Assembly (NCBI GenBank): GCA_029378245.1
Contig: JARKIF010000025.1
Location: forward strand, 682,001-746,000
From: Roridomyces roridus
Taxonomy: Eukaryota; Basidiomycota; Agaricomycetes; Agaricales; Mycenaceae
Reading direction: 5' to 3'
Length of the DNA: 64,000 nucleotides
Below the pieces are notes generated by a model, which was not told the DNA's origin, ran no database searches, and saw nothing but the letters and a program-made list of their open reading frames with translations. This document shows positions 43,791-54,800 of the stretch, in pieces (position 1 is the first letter of the stretch; each line of letters opens with the position of its first letter). The position numbers were made by a program, and so were the translations under genes.

Positions 43791-43946
43791 ACGGTCGGGT
43801 ACTGGGGTACATATAGAGCAGACACTGTCGCACATCTACGATGAACGTCAATGGCCAAGATGAGTAGCAGAATGACTACATTCCAAGAAATACACAGAGA
43901 TTCAAGATACAAGCACGAGGCAGTAGATCGAACACTAAACATAAAT

Positions 43947-45590
43947 TCAAAGCGCGTCCTGAACTCTCCTCCAGCCCTTGCGTGAGGCCACCAACTGAGC
44001 ATCCTGGGTGGCCTCCTTTTCATTCAGATACGGCGTGTGTATCGACGTCAAACACGGGAATATCGCACACAAGAACTCGGCGACACGCTGAGGCTTGGGG
44101 CTTACTGGCGAATACCCGACATCCAACCTCTCCAGGGAATACTGCGCCACCCGATTCGTCTTTCTCTTCCACTTGGACGTTTTGACTTTGAGTTTTGGGA
44201 CGTCAGTGGCGTCGAAGAGGATGGTGAGATCCTCGAGCTCCGGACAGTGTTCAGCAAATGCGGCAATGCCCTCGAGGGTTATGCGGGGGGTGATGCGATG
44301 TTTGGTGTCGGATCGAAAGTGGAGTTCTTGGATATGGGGCCATGAGCGAGCCATCTCCACTGCGGCAGCGTCGTCCAAATCCACACAAGGGCTATGTGAG
44401 AGCGTCACACATACGAGGTTCTGGAACACAAAGAGCGGTCTGAGCTCCTCGACAGAAACCAGGTAATGAGCTAGGTGCTGTGGAGGCACTCTCGCACAGC
44501 ATGGCTTCCCGATGCAGATCTCGCGAAGCTTGTCGGGCCTGCAGTGGGATGCGATCGCGGAATAGAGTTCGCGGAAATCCCCCTTTACAGGAACCGCGTC
44601 CCAGCTCTTCGCGCTGAGTCGGAACTCCAATAGGGAGGACCCAGTCCATTCGAGTAATTTGGGCGCCGAGGTCAATGACGCGCATTCAAAATTATGGAGC
44701 CCGGGGAAGAGAGGGGAGTTATTGGGAGCCGTCGGCAGATGACTGAATTTTTGGGACCACAACCAGCAAACACGAAGACAGGGAAGGCGGGCAATGTGAG
44801 CGAAAGCTGTCAGATTCAACTCGTCGACGACGAGCGTTTCGAGATCCGACTGTCCGCAAATGAAGCGCGACACCGCAGCGACAGAACCGGGCCCGCTGAT
44901 GTGGATATGCTTCAACGCACGGAGGTTCGTCATCAGCTTCGGGAGACGCTCGTCAGCGAAACAGGACGCTCTGAGTTCGATACGAGTTATTCCTGGGGAC
45001 AGGAAGAGACGGGAGGTGCGACGGAGAGTCTGGGCATTGGGATACCAGTTGAGGCTCTCCAGCCTGGGGAAGATGAATCCACCCGGGAAAGTGGCGGCAA
45101 GGACGTCGTAAACGTTTGAGGTCTTTCGGTAAAAAGAAGTGTCTTCGAAGGATTTAACCCGTTGGGAGTAGAACAAGAAGCGGGTCCAATCGTCTGCGGT
45201 AGTAGCTCGTTTGAATATCTAAATCCTGGTCAGAACACTGGAAGTACAAGGCGGCGCAAACCTGACAATCTCGAGTGACTCCTCATCCTCAGAGGAGTCG
45301 CAAGAATCAGACTCATCTGAGTCGTAAGCCTCCTCCTTCATCCCAATTATATCCCACACATCCTCTGGAATGGTCCTCAAGAGGTGGATCAAAGTGTCTT
45401 GGTGGCTCCAGAGAGCGTCGAGGGCAGGCTCGATGAAGGATGTACAGGTGCAGGCTAATCGAGCTAGATCCTCGCAGCGAGACGGGTAGTCGAGGATAGG
45501 AAGCCCTGCGTGGAGCCGTTTGGGTCTATCGGCGGCGATTTCAGTACAAATGAGCTCGACCACCTCAGGTACATCGAGCGCAGCATGCAT
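43947..45590 (-). CDS. F-box/LRR-like protein family B, copy B3
   Basis: Two exons, 45267-45590 and 43947-45218 (intron 48 nt, donor GTCAGG), give 531 aa. The F-box-like part (CEDLARLACTCTSFIEPALD) is followed by an acidic insert of about 15 residues (EEAYDSDESDSCDSSEDEES) that B1 and B2 lack. Exon 2 is colinear with B2, with the same KRATTADDWTRFLFYSQRV start and LRR-like segments. Intact. It diverges from M5 across 290 bp. Confidence 0.8.
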
Positions 45591-45880
45591 CGCGCCGTTG
45601 TGCTCAAGCGGGATATTCGAGATTGAAAGGTGATTCACGACACGCGTCGGGGTGCTGACGGAAGCTCAGCAGGCGGTGGACAATGGAGAGGGAAAGCGAG
45701 GCGGAGTAAAAAAAAAGGTCACGCCGTGTGACAGGCTCGGCGCAGGGAGTCCGAAGCGGATCAAGGTCAGCGATCTGCACCAAACAAGAGCCAAAGCCAC
45801 GTCTCTTTCTCCGTCCTTGCTCATACATATTATCTTATCTCCCCGGCAACTTGCCATTTGCTTGCCATTGTGTCTCACCA
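45591..45880. promoter_or_regulatory. Shared divergent promoter B3/M5
   Basis: It holds GGTCACGCCGTGTGACAGGC (about 45717), AAGCGGATCAAGGTCAGCGA (about 45754) and the M-family block ACAAGAGCCAAAGCCACGTC (45784-45803), in the same order as in B2/M4. Confidence 0.55.
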
Positions 45881-47976
45881 ATGCATCCAGATCTAGGCGT
45901 GAGGAGTATTAGGCGCCTCCCCGAGCCTTACCAGGTGAGACAACAGTTGGACAGCACTTTTTTTTCGTGGTCACGACTCACCGATCTTTGCAAAAGAGTA
46001 TCGCCTCCAGGGCAGCGGCTGCATCCAGAACATTCGAGGATGTCGTACAAGCAAAGAAGCTCATGATTCCCGATCTTTTGTCTGCCGCTCTTTCTTCCAG
46101 TCTGGTTTGCTAACCTCGACTTGAAAAAGATTCCGACTTCGGAGCAGCTTGAAGGAATGTATCGCGGTTGTCCGATTGTAGAGAATTTGCAATGCGCGAT
46201 CATCTCCTTGGATTCTGTATTGCGTCTCCAACTCAAGGGAGATGTCGGTTCATCATTGTGGCCTCGCGTTTGGGGATGGTTCGAGTTCATCGAGATGCAC
46301 CGCGACTATCTTTCCGCAGCCGACATCCCACTCGTTCCCGAAGCGGACACATATTGCACCTTTATGGCCTTCATTAGCGTGTTTCGCGGTCACCCTGCTA
46401 CCTACGACCTTATGTCGACGACACCACAGTTTTGGACCGCTATTGTCAAGGCCTGGTCGCTAGCACCGCAGATGGACGACGCGGCAGGTGAGGTAGCAGA
46501 GGCCGAACGGTCGGTCGTGCTCCACATCGTGGCAGAGTTTCTTGTCGCCTCCGACGCAAGCCCCGATTCCCGAATATTGGCGGAGATGATCGAAGCAGCA
46601 GGCTCCATCGACCACCTCGCCCGTCTTGTTCTAGAATTTATACGAGTCACCATCACCCAGCCGCTGCCTGCCTCCGCCACTCCCGCGTCCTACCTGAACA
46701 ATCTCCTCTTTTTCGCCATGAGGGCCGGCGTGTCCCGAGACAAAGAGTCCGATATGACGCGCCGGCGGCTGATCTTCGTGCTCTGTGAGCTGGACTTGCA
46801 TCGGGAATTATTGAGCGTCATTCTCTTCCTCTGCGACTGCGCAGATCCCCGTACCTGGGCGGTCCTGGGCCAGTGTGTGAGGCTGATGAGATACATCGTC
46901 ACCTTGTCGCGGCCCAATATGTGGCTGGATGCATTGCTACAACGAGGCCTCCTTCGCGCTCTCATCTTGGTGACCCAACGGGCAGACATTAACCATGATG
47001 AGGTGGAGGCAAAGCTCCGTGAGCCCCTACGGGCTTTCTTGCACGATATCGCCTCTGGATTGGTCTACTATCACCCGATGGTTGCTTTCGAGAAAGCTTT
47101 CAAAGAGGCGCAAGGTTCGATTTCTCCCGATACTTTCAAAGATCATCCGCTCTCCGCAGACTGGAAAGACTTTCTCTCATCCGCGCACGAACTTCTCGGC
47201 GTTCTCGAGGATTTCCAGTCACCATCGTTCCACACGTCCAAGGCTTGCGACAACCTACAGGTCGGACATTTCCCGGATATTCGATCGCTCTGACTTGTTT
47301 CACAGTGCGGGAGCATCGACGAGACGAATGCTATGGCCGGGCGCTGCGCTGGATGCCACGCGTTCTACTACTGCTCTCAAGAATGTCAAAAGACCGACTG
47401 GAGAGTGGGACACCGAAACTTCTGCGCGTCTCACCAGGGTCTCCTTCTAGGTAAACCTGAACTTCCACGCGAACCCACCTAACATGAACCACAGCCGAAC
47501 ATGACAACCCCAACCTGTCTTTCAAGGAACGCTCCTTTTTGCGCGCGTTGATTCACCACAAATATCTCAAAGACCGACGAAGCATCTGTTACAAACAGGT
47601 TCAAGTCCTCGCCGAGCGTCCTGCAGACTCGGAAGCCCCACTTCTCTTCACTCTTTTCGACTTCAACAGATGCCCGCCTGTGGTTAAAGTCTACGAGGCC
47701 GGAAACTTGCCGAAGCGTGTCGCAGATCTTGTTGGCACTGATATTGTTGAGCGTGCGAAGCGGGATGGTGGGTATACGCAGCTGCATGGGCTTTGCGTAA
47801 GAGACGGCCGGGGCGAGCGTATTTGGGTTATTCCGTTGCGGATGGACATTCCGCTCATCCACGAGGGTTTGAAGGCACTCGCAGATCGTTTACGCTTGGG
47901 AGAGTTGAGCGATAAGCGTGAAATTATGCGCGAAATTGACGGTGTTTTGGATGTAGACTTGACGGAGATTCATTAG
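45881..47976 (+). pseudogene. MYND family M, copy M5 (11-bp deletion)
   Basis: Exons equal to M2 are 45881-45934, 45997-47260, 47306-47450 and 47495-47976. Early in exon 2, at about 46085, 11 bp present in M3 are missing, which ends the main frame at 46111 after about 56 codons. The frame is open again from about 46113 to the end. Splice sites are all canonical and the MYND finger is intact (CAGCHAFYYCSQECQK, HRNFC). A further in-frame 15-bp loss removes SAEWT-like residues in the tail exon. Internal initiation (for example Met near 46157) could produce a protein lacking about 75 N-terminal residues. Otherwise it is a pseudogene. Confidence 0.7.
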
Positions 47977-48021
47977 TTTGTTCTGTCTTGTACATTCGAC
48001 TAGAATACTACCGCAAGTAGA

Positions 48022-49641
48022 TCACGGGCTCATATCATTATACCCAAAAGAACAACCCAACCACACCTCAACCTCAACACCCTGAAGCATCCCCTCCACC
48101 AACATCCTCAGCGTATCATACGCCTCCTGCTTTGCTGTAGGATCCGGCAGCGGACCTAACCTCTCAAAAAACTCGTCCTCAGCCACGTCGAACGTCACTT
48201 TTCCCAGCGCAGGGAAGAGCGCGAGCCAGGGCAACATTGCAGTAGTGGTTTCCCGCGAGGCGGATGTGATTTTGACTTCGTGGACGCAATGTAGGGAGCG
48301 GATGATCGCGGAGGCTTCGTCGTCGAGGGAAAAGAAGCTGGCACTGGGAATACGGCGACGAACGATCTGGAGGCTGGAGGGGTCTACGTCCATCACTTTG
48401 AGCGCTAGGGATATCGGTGGCGAGTCCGTGGGCCGCTCAGCGATGACGCGTAGCCCCAGGCTGAGTTCCGCTAGACGCTCCCGATCTGATTTGTTGGGGT
48501 AGAGCGTCAAGCTGAGTGTTGAAAGCGACGGAGAGGATCCCAGCGCCGTCAACGCGCGCTGAATACCTGCGATACCCTGTGCCTTGAGTTCCAGTAATCC
48601 CGGATGCACGATGGGATGCGTTGTCGGTGTCAATACGCCGCCGCCGTCCGAATCTTGCTGTAGCCCCCGATTATAGTAGTCTGCGTGTTCAAAAACCTCG
48701 AGCTTCGGGTGGCGGAGGAGGAACTCCGTCATGGACGCAGGCTGTACTCCCGAGGGAACGATAACGTTCGTCAGGGCGGGCAAGTCCAGCATCGGAAGGA
48801 CGTCGGAGAGGAGAGTCGCAGGGAGTTGACTCGTGTTGAGATACAGAGTCTCCACCAGATGGGCGTTGAACACAAAGAGCGTGTTGTAAGCCTTGGTCGA
48901 ATCTGGGTTTGGGTCTGAGAGCGAATGCATCGAGACTGAATAGATGTGATAGAGGTCGACGCGCCCCGTGTAGCCGAATGGAGCTCCTATGGGCCACGGC
49001 TGGGGAGTTGTTCGGCGTTTTCGGAACAAAGAACTCCTATTCGACGCGGCGGGCCTGGTAAATCGATTCCACCCAGCGACATCTGCAGCGCGACCCTCAA
49101 AGAACCTGCCCTGCGACATGATCTCAACGCGCCCCGCAGGTGCTTTGAGCGCCATGGCAGACAATGCGCTCCAGAATTCAAGGTGCATCCTCCAAGGCGA
49201 CCGCAAAGCTCCCGGCACCGACACATCACGCTCGTGCGCGTCCCGCAAATCTTGAGAGAACGTCAAGTCGACATGGCGTAGTGTGTTGGATCTGCCGATG
49301 ATATTTCGTAATGCAGCGAGGCCCCGCTGGACGCCGACAGGATGATTAAATTGGCACACGAGACGTTGTGAGCGGAGCGGGGTGCATGAAAGCTGGAGGG
49401 CGGGGGGTACGGCGCTGTCTACGCAGAGCTCTTGGGAGTCCAACGACGGGACTTTGTAGCGCGCGAAGAACAAGGATAGGCAGAGGATGTTGAAGATCTT
49501 GCAAACTTTGGCGGTTTGGAGAAGATCCTCGTCCCATCTGAGATGGCGGAAGATTTCATCCCAGAGCTCCGTGGGGAGCAAATCGTATGCGAGGACGAGC
49601 ACGGGTGGGGTGGGCTTCCTCAAGAAGAAGGGCCGAAACAT
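48022..49641 (-). CDS. F-box protein family A, copy A4 (intact)
   Basis: Single exon, 539 aa, starting MFRPFFLRKP. The upstream in-frame extension to 49698 would need a GTG start, so the ATG at 49641 is chosen, matching A2. The F-box-like segment (residues about 20-60, LLPTELWDEIFRHLRWDEDL then KVCKIFNILCL) is followed by a Leu-rich region with DVTF/DLTFSQ-type strands and a C-terminal domain (VHEVKITSASRETT then LPWLALFPALGK). The only complete A copy in the window. It lies tail-to-tail with M5, 45 bp apart. Probably a substrate-recognition subunit of an SCF ligase; target unknown. It has a short insert (NRGLQQDSDGGGVL) not present in A1 or A2. Confidence 0.8.
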   Translation of the reverse strand: MFRPFFLRKPTPPVLVLAYDLLPTELWDEIFRHLRWDEDLLQTAKVCKIFNILCLSLFFARYKVPSLDSQELCVDSAVPPALQLSCTPLRSQRLVCQFNHPVGVQRGLAALRNIIGRSNTLRHVDLTFSQDLRDAHERDVSVPGALRSPWRMHLEFWSALSAMALKAPAGRVEIMSQGRFFEGRAADVAGWNRFTRPAASNRSSLFRKRRTTPQPWPIGAPFGYTGRVDLYHIYSVSMHSLSDPNPDSTKAYNTLFVFNAHLVETLYLNTSQLPATLLSDVLPMLDLPALTNVIVPSGVQPASMTEFLLRHPKLEVFEHADYYNRGLQQDSDGGGVLTPTTHPIVHPGLLELKAQGIAGIQRALTALGSSPSLSTLSLTLYPNKSDRERLAELSLGLRVIAERPTDSPPISLALKVMDVDPSSLQIVRRRIPSASFFSLDDEASAIIRSLHCVHEVKITSASRETTTAMLPWLALFPALGKVTFDVAEDEFFERLGPLPDPTAKQEAYDTLRMLVEGMLQGVEVEVWLGCSFGYNDMSP

Positions 49642-49921
49642 CGGAGGGTGGGTGGATGGTGGTGGTCGAGGGCAAGAAACGCCAGGGTGAGCTGCCACCA
49701 GTCATGCTGACAGCTTGAACTAATTTTCCGCACAGCCAACGCACAGCCTGCTCTTTGCCTCGTGTTAAGAGTCACTTGTGTAGTCCTTGACGAGCCGGAA
49801 AGCGATAGATTGGCTCCGAAACCGCTGCTGCACGTCAAAACCCGACGGCGTCACGGCTAGCAAACGGCGGCCAGAGGAATTGTCCCGAGTTCAAAGACAG
49901 GCGGCGAGGATGAGGCCCAGC
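49642..49921. other. 5' flank of A4
   Basis: Promoter side of A4. CCGCACAGCCAACGCACAGC (about 49728) recurs as CAGCCCACGCACAGCCC near 52762, upstream of TDP1 fragment T2. No gene. Confidence 0.35.
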
Positions 49922-50477
49922 TAGGGATGCACACCGCCCGTCTTTTTGACATTTGCCTGGGTCCGACGGCACGGGACGGCAAAATAGACGGGTACGGGCC
50001 GTCAAAAGACGGGTCTGGCCAGAACCTCATCGAAGCTGATTTTTAAGCGAGGCAGGAAAATTCTCTGCCTCCGACATGGCCTCCCGCGCTGCTCTGGCCT
50101 GAATTAACCTTTCACAAGGACAAATTCACAGATTTTGAGGATGTCTGATGTCTGATATCCCATCAATCAGCCGTAAATCGGCCTGTACAGACCAAGTACA
50201 GACTGTGTATTCAATGCCCTTGCCCACAACACGATGACACCGGCCGTCGGATCAGGAACCGGCCTACTTGCCGCAAGGCATTGACCTGATCCGATCATCT
50301 CGGGCGCCAACCCGTCGACGGGCCGTCAATGTGTCAGATTGACGGGAACAGACGGCAACGTTACCGTCCCGTACCCGTCCCGTACATCTGGTCGATCAAG
50401 GGTCTGACGGGTACGGGTACGTACCCGTGTACGGACGGCCGTCCAACGGCTCGCGACGGGTACGGTGTGCATTCCTA
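49922..50477. mobile_element. hAT-type MITE with GACGGGT repeats
   Basis: 556 bp, starting TAGGGATGCACACCG and ending CGGTGTGCATTCCTA. The interior is rich in GACGGGT/ACCCGTC near both ends, as in the M4 element. The flanking octamers differ (GGCCCAGC and TTCTCTGC), so the target duplication has been lost or one flank rearranged. Confidence 0.75.
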
Positions 50478-50596
50478 TTCTCTGCGTGTTTCCACTGGGG
50501 ATGAGGACGATACGGGGGGAGTGGAATCTGAGAGGGTGTTCCAAGGCCAGAGCCGCCGTGGGTATTAGAAAAACTTGGAGGAAATCGTCTTCTCGG

Positions 50597-50736
50597 CGTG
50601 GTGGTGGTTCTGAATCAAGTTGACGGATCACGCCGTCACGGACGCGTACGTCATCCTCCTCCTTTTCTTTCTTTTGCCACCACACGCGCGATGCCTCTGG
50701 TTCTACCATCTCCACCAAGACAGCTGCCGCATGTGT
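50597..50736 (+). pseudogene. TDP1 5' fragment T1 (internally deleted)
   Basis: GTGGTTCTGAATCAAGTTGA onward copies the sequence just upstream of TDP1 (57167-57262) almost exactly, through the ACGCGCGATG start. It then jumps to a sequence matching TDP1 near 57712 (CTTCTGGTTCTGCCATCGCC), skipping about 450 bp of coding sequence. Homology ends at about 50736. Confidence 0.75.
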
Positions 50737-50845
50737 TCAATTCCGATACACAGGTACAGTATATATACGAGGGGCCTGCGAGTTCAAGCTCCAGACGCTG
50801 TACTTCGTTGTATGTACACTCGAATCATAGTTTGTTCAGCGACTT

Positions 50846-51835
50846 TCAAGTTTCAACAGGACCAACCCGTGGTACATCAAAACGCCGTATAATCCTGGGA
50901 TGGCGGAGGAGGAAATCCGTCATAGACTCGGGCTCTATTCCGGTGGGAACATGCACCTCGGTCAAGGCGGGCAAGTCCAGCATCGGAAGGACATCGGCAG
51001 GGAGGTGACTCGTATTGAGATACAGAGTCTTCACGAGGTAAGCGTTGAACACAAAGAGTGTGTTGTATGCCTTGGTCGAATCTGGGTTTGGGTCCGAGAG
51101 CGAATGCATCGAGACTGAATAAATTTGATAGAACTCGAGACGCCCCGGGTAGCCGAATGGAGCTCCTATGGGCGACGGCTGGGGTGTCATTTGGGTTGTT
51201 CGGCGCTTTCGGAAGAGAGACATCTTATTCGACGCGGCGGGCCTGGAACATCGATTCCACCCAGCGACATCTGCAGCGCGACCCTCGAAAAACTTGCCGT
51301 ACCACATGACCTCGACGCGCCCCGCAGGTGCTTTGAGCGCCATGGCAGATAATGCACTCCAAAATTCATGGTGCATCCTCCACCGCGACCTCGAAGCTTC
51401 TGGCACCCAGACATCGCGCTCGTGCGCGTCCCACAAATGCCGGGAGAACGTCACGTCGACGCGGCGTAGTGTGTCGGATCTTTCGATGATATCTCGCAGC
51501 GCGGCGAGGCCCCGCTGGACCCCCACAGTATTAAATTGGCACACGAGACGTTGTGAGCGGAGCGGTGTGTCTGAGAGCTGTAACGCGGGGAGTATGGTGC
51601 TGTCCACGCGGAGCTCGAGGGAATCCAAAGACGGGACTTTGTGGCGCGCGAGGAACAGGGATAAGCAGAGGACTTTGAAGAGCTTGCAAACTTTGGCGGT
51701 TTGGAGAAGATCCTCGTCCCGCATGAGATGGCGGAAGATTTCATCCCAGAGCTCCGCAGGGAACAAATCGTGTGCGAGGACGAGCGCCACGGGCGGGTGG
51801 GGTGGGGGAGGCTTCCTGAAGAGGGGCCGAAACAT
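50846..51835 (-). pseudogene. F-box family A, copy A5 (3'-truncated)
   Basis: The frame is open from ATG 51835 (MFRPLFRKPPPPHPP) and colinear with A4 through the F-box (residues about 22-60) to MTDFLLRHP near 50907. Homology then stops and about 20 unrelated residues follow before a stop. The C-terminal roughly 200 residues are missing. A four-residue loss (LPATLLSDVLP to LPADVLP) is also present. A shortened 329-aa protein could be made. The break lies about 170 bp from the TDP1 fragment T1, suggesting one rearrangement joined them. Confidence 0.65.
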
Positions 51836-52849
51836 CGGCGGATGCGTGGATGGCGGTGGTTGGTCAAGGGCAAGGGGCACGCCACGAGCTGCCACGAGTC
51901 ATGAACTATTTTGCGACGTGACATGTATGGCGCATATAGTGTCCAATAATTCAAAGAAAAAAACACCCACCTTGTGCAAAAAAAACGCGCAGCTTGTGAG
52001 AGAAAAACACGCAAGTTGCACCGCTTCAGGAAAACACACACCACACTATAGCAAGTCTGAACCCACGGATTGACCGAGTAAGCTGTGTGGTCGGCCGGCC
52101 TGATTTCGAACACTCTCATCAGTAATCATTATACTAGAAGACCTGATGTCCATTGATGGCATTGCTAATTCATGGTTCAATTTTCCACATTCAACTTGCA
52201 GTTTGCAGTGAACAGGGTTGATATGACTGATCTGTAATGCAAGACAACTTGATCCACTTTGGAAGTCTGGTAGGGCTTCCCGTGGCTGCAAACTGCGGCC
52301 TGCCTCAATTTGAACTTGAACACTGAGGTGGTTCAACCTCAAAGATCAGCCTTTGTTAACAACCTCCCAGGACTCCAGGGAATGTCATTGCAGCCCCGGT
52401 TGAAACATTGATTTCCTGGGCTACTAGGCTGCATGCAGGCACAGACTGCAAAGCCATATTGAATTACACTACCGAACATTATGATCAAGTCAGGGCTGGC
52501 CGGACAATGATCACGGCAACTGGTGAGCATGGTCAGCCGGCTTCGTTTCTGAGCTACCAGCCTGCATCGAATTCAACTTTTGACTCTGAGTCCAATGTAT
52601 GCAATTTTTCAAAGCTGATGGTGTGTCATTTTCTCCAGAGTTGAACTCAACCTGTGTTTTCTTTTGGTGATTCCACTGAAGTTGTGTCTTTTTTCAAGAT
52701 TTTCCCCTGTTGTGCAATTTTTTATTTTTTGTACAGTATATGTGCCATAGACATGCATTGACAGCCCACGCACAGCCCACCCCCTGCCTCATATTAGCAG
52801 GATCTTGAGCTCAAATCCAAAGTTGACGAGCTCGGAACCGGAAAGGAAA
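51836..52849. other. Intergenic, A/T-rich
   Basis: No gene recognised. A-rich runs lie at about 51950-52030 and T-rich at about 52690-52740. Nothing supports a promoter or RNA gene. Confidence 0.4.
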
Positions 52850-53020
52850 GTGGTCATGGCGGTTCTGAATCAAGTTGACGGCCGCGTACCGGATCCGATC
52901 GTCATCCTTTTCTTCCACCGTGCTCCATTCACGCGCGATGGAATCCCAAGACGACGCTACCCTTGAGGCTTGCGCGCGCTATGCACTTGGTCTCGAGGAC
53001 AAGAGGACAAAGGCCGTTCT
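52850..53020 (+). pseudogene. TDP1 5' fragment T2
   Basis: CATGGCGGTTCTGAATCAAG to CACGCGCGATGGAATCC repeats the TDP1 leader and start codon. It continues for about 30 codons of the N-terminus (start at 52938) before diverging near 53015. Substitutions have altered the UIM-like segment. It is a partial duplicate, more diverged than T1. Confidence 0.75.
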
Positions 53021-53677
53021 GTGCAAAAAGAAAAAACTTGGGGGGAGGGGCCGTTGCAAGCACGGCATATACGAGAACTTCTAGGTGTTTGAACTTGGCC
53101 AATCAGACTCAAAGCCAAGAACCATGGAAAAGACTTGGGTGTGTGGCTGTGCGCCAACTTCAAGTTGGCGTGATATGACAAATGTGACATGATCACAAGT
53201 GATCATTAATCAAGTCAGATCACAGTGCCCAAAGGCTTCTCACTTTCTGCCACCAGTGGACCTAGCACTGTAGAAATAACAGCCAGAGCTCACCAAAGTC
53301 CGTATCCTTGTTAAGAAATGACAGTGCAAGCAATATTCCACCCAGATGTTTAGGAACCAGTGACTTGGTCAAGCCCACAGAGTTCCTGCTATTTTGAGCA
53401 CTACAGATTTTTTGCAATTTTTTTGACCCGTGCCGTACACATTGATACTTCCTAAGCTTCAAGCCAACCCACATCGCAGGGACCCAGCACTGTTGGTGAA
53501 CTTGCAATGAGGTGATCACAAAAAGTGAGTAAATTGACAATGTCATGTGCAATATTGGAAATGGGATCCCACTCTTGCAGAGCAAAACTCAATTTAGGCA
53601 ACCAAAAGTGTACCTGCAAAATCTCAAGTCAATTGAGCAGAAACTAGATGCTCTAGAGCAAAAAGAAAAATGAGCTG
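53021..53677. other. Intergenic
   Basis: No gene recognised. Confidence 0.35.
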
Positions 53678-54265
53678 ATGGGAGCTGTCAAAATCAGTGA
53701 TTGTAGCCACAAAAAGGAAAGTGCACAGCCGGCTTACAGCTCTTTGCGGAACATAGGGCGCGAGCCGATTTTTTTCCATTTTGGGTCGCATTTGATCCCT
53801 TTCAGTATTCCGCGCGTTGTGGGCTCAATTCTCAACGTATCGCCTTCGGGCCTTTACCATTCAATTTCCACAGTCAATCCGCATGTCTTAGGGTACCCAA
53901 TTATATCTTCTGGCCCTTCCGAGGACCCGGGAATGCGTGATATCTATTTGACAGTATTCCGGCTTGCACAGTATGAGGAACAATCCTGGGACCGGGATAT
54001 TTCGCAAGCACACTTGAACCTACATTTTATTTGGCGTAGAGGACACTTTCTATCATCATACGGCTCCTGGAGACGCCAGTGTATTGAAACATCAACCTAC
54101 GTGAATCCCGCATATATCCATGTGCTGTATGTCACCTTTTGCAAATTTCGGAGTGGGCCCCGTGAAGGGATATCCACGGAAGATATTCCGATGCTTTCCG
54201 AGCCGAGGGACAACACAGAGCGTGGACAAAGTGCTGCCCGACGGAGGGACATCACCGTTCCGTGA
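53678..54265 (+). CDS. Unknown repeated ORF, plus-strand copy
   Basis: 195-aa open frame with no family I recognise. Residues 19-30 (AYSSLRNIGREP) and 85-150 (MRDIYLTVFRLAQ, then FIWRRGHFLSSYGSWRRQC) are matched by a minus-strand copy at 54376-54873. Protein-level similarity between the two is better in blocks than random drift would give, which argues that the sequence was once coding. The frame here is uninterrupted, but introns or a longer parent gene cannot be excluded. Confidence 0.35.
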   Translation: MGAVKISDCSHKKESAQPAYSSLRNIGREPIFFHFGSHLIPFSIPRVVGSILNVSPSGLYHSISTVNPHVLGYPIISSGPSEDPGMRDIYLTVFRLAQYEEQSWDRDISQAHLNLHFIWRRGHFLSSYGSWRRQCIETSTYVNPAYIHVLYVTFCKFRSGPREGISTEDIPMLSEPRDNTERGQSAARRRDITVP

Positions 54266-54800
54266 TGCTTACTAAGCCGTACCCCTCTTTGCTCTCGCAA
54301 CACTTAGTACACGCTTTACGAAGTCACTGTGCTCGGAGGATGTCGGAATATATTTAGTGGGTAGTCCTCCATGGCTCACAACCCAAACCTCGCTAAAGGA
54401 AGCATACAACACACCGATATGCAGGAGTCATGGTGGTTGGCTCTTCTGACACACCGACAATGCCAGGGGCCATACGATGCGGGACAGCGTCTTCTACGCC
54501 AAACTAAATATGTATTCGAGTGCCCTGGGAAAATATACCGCCCCCAGAAACACCCCGCCGGTTGTGCAAGCTGGAATACTGTGAAATAGCTATCTCGCAC
54601 TCAGGGGTTCTTGAATCGACTAATCAATTTGATCGTGTACTCTAAGACACGTAGAACAGCTGTATGAATCGATTGGCCAGGGTCCGAAGTCCATCCGTTG
54701 AGAATTGAGCTCAAGAAAAGCGGAAAACCGCAAGTGATCAAAATCTCAACATTTTGATAAAAATCCGGCTCGCGCCCTATGTTCCGCAAAGAGCTGTAAT
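53735..54800. repeat. Diverged inverted repeat, arms about 425 bp
   Basis: The arm 53735-54160 and the inverted arm 54376-54800 start with the same AGCTCTTTGCGGAACATAGG then GCGCGAGCCG block and stay alignable to their inner ends. About 215 bp separate them. It could be a foldback element or an inverted gene duplication. Confidence 0.6.
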
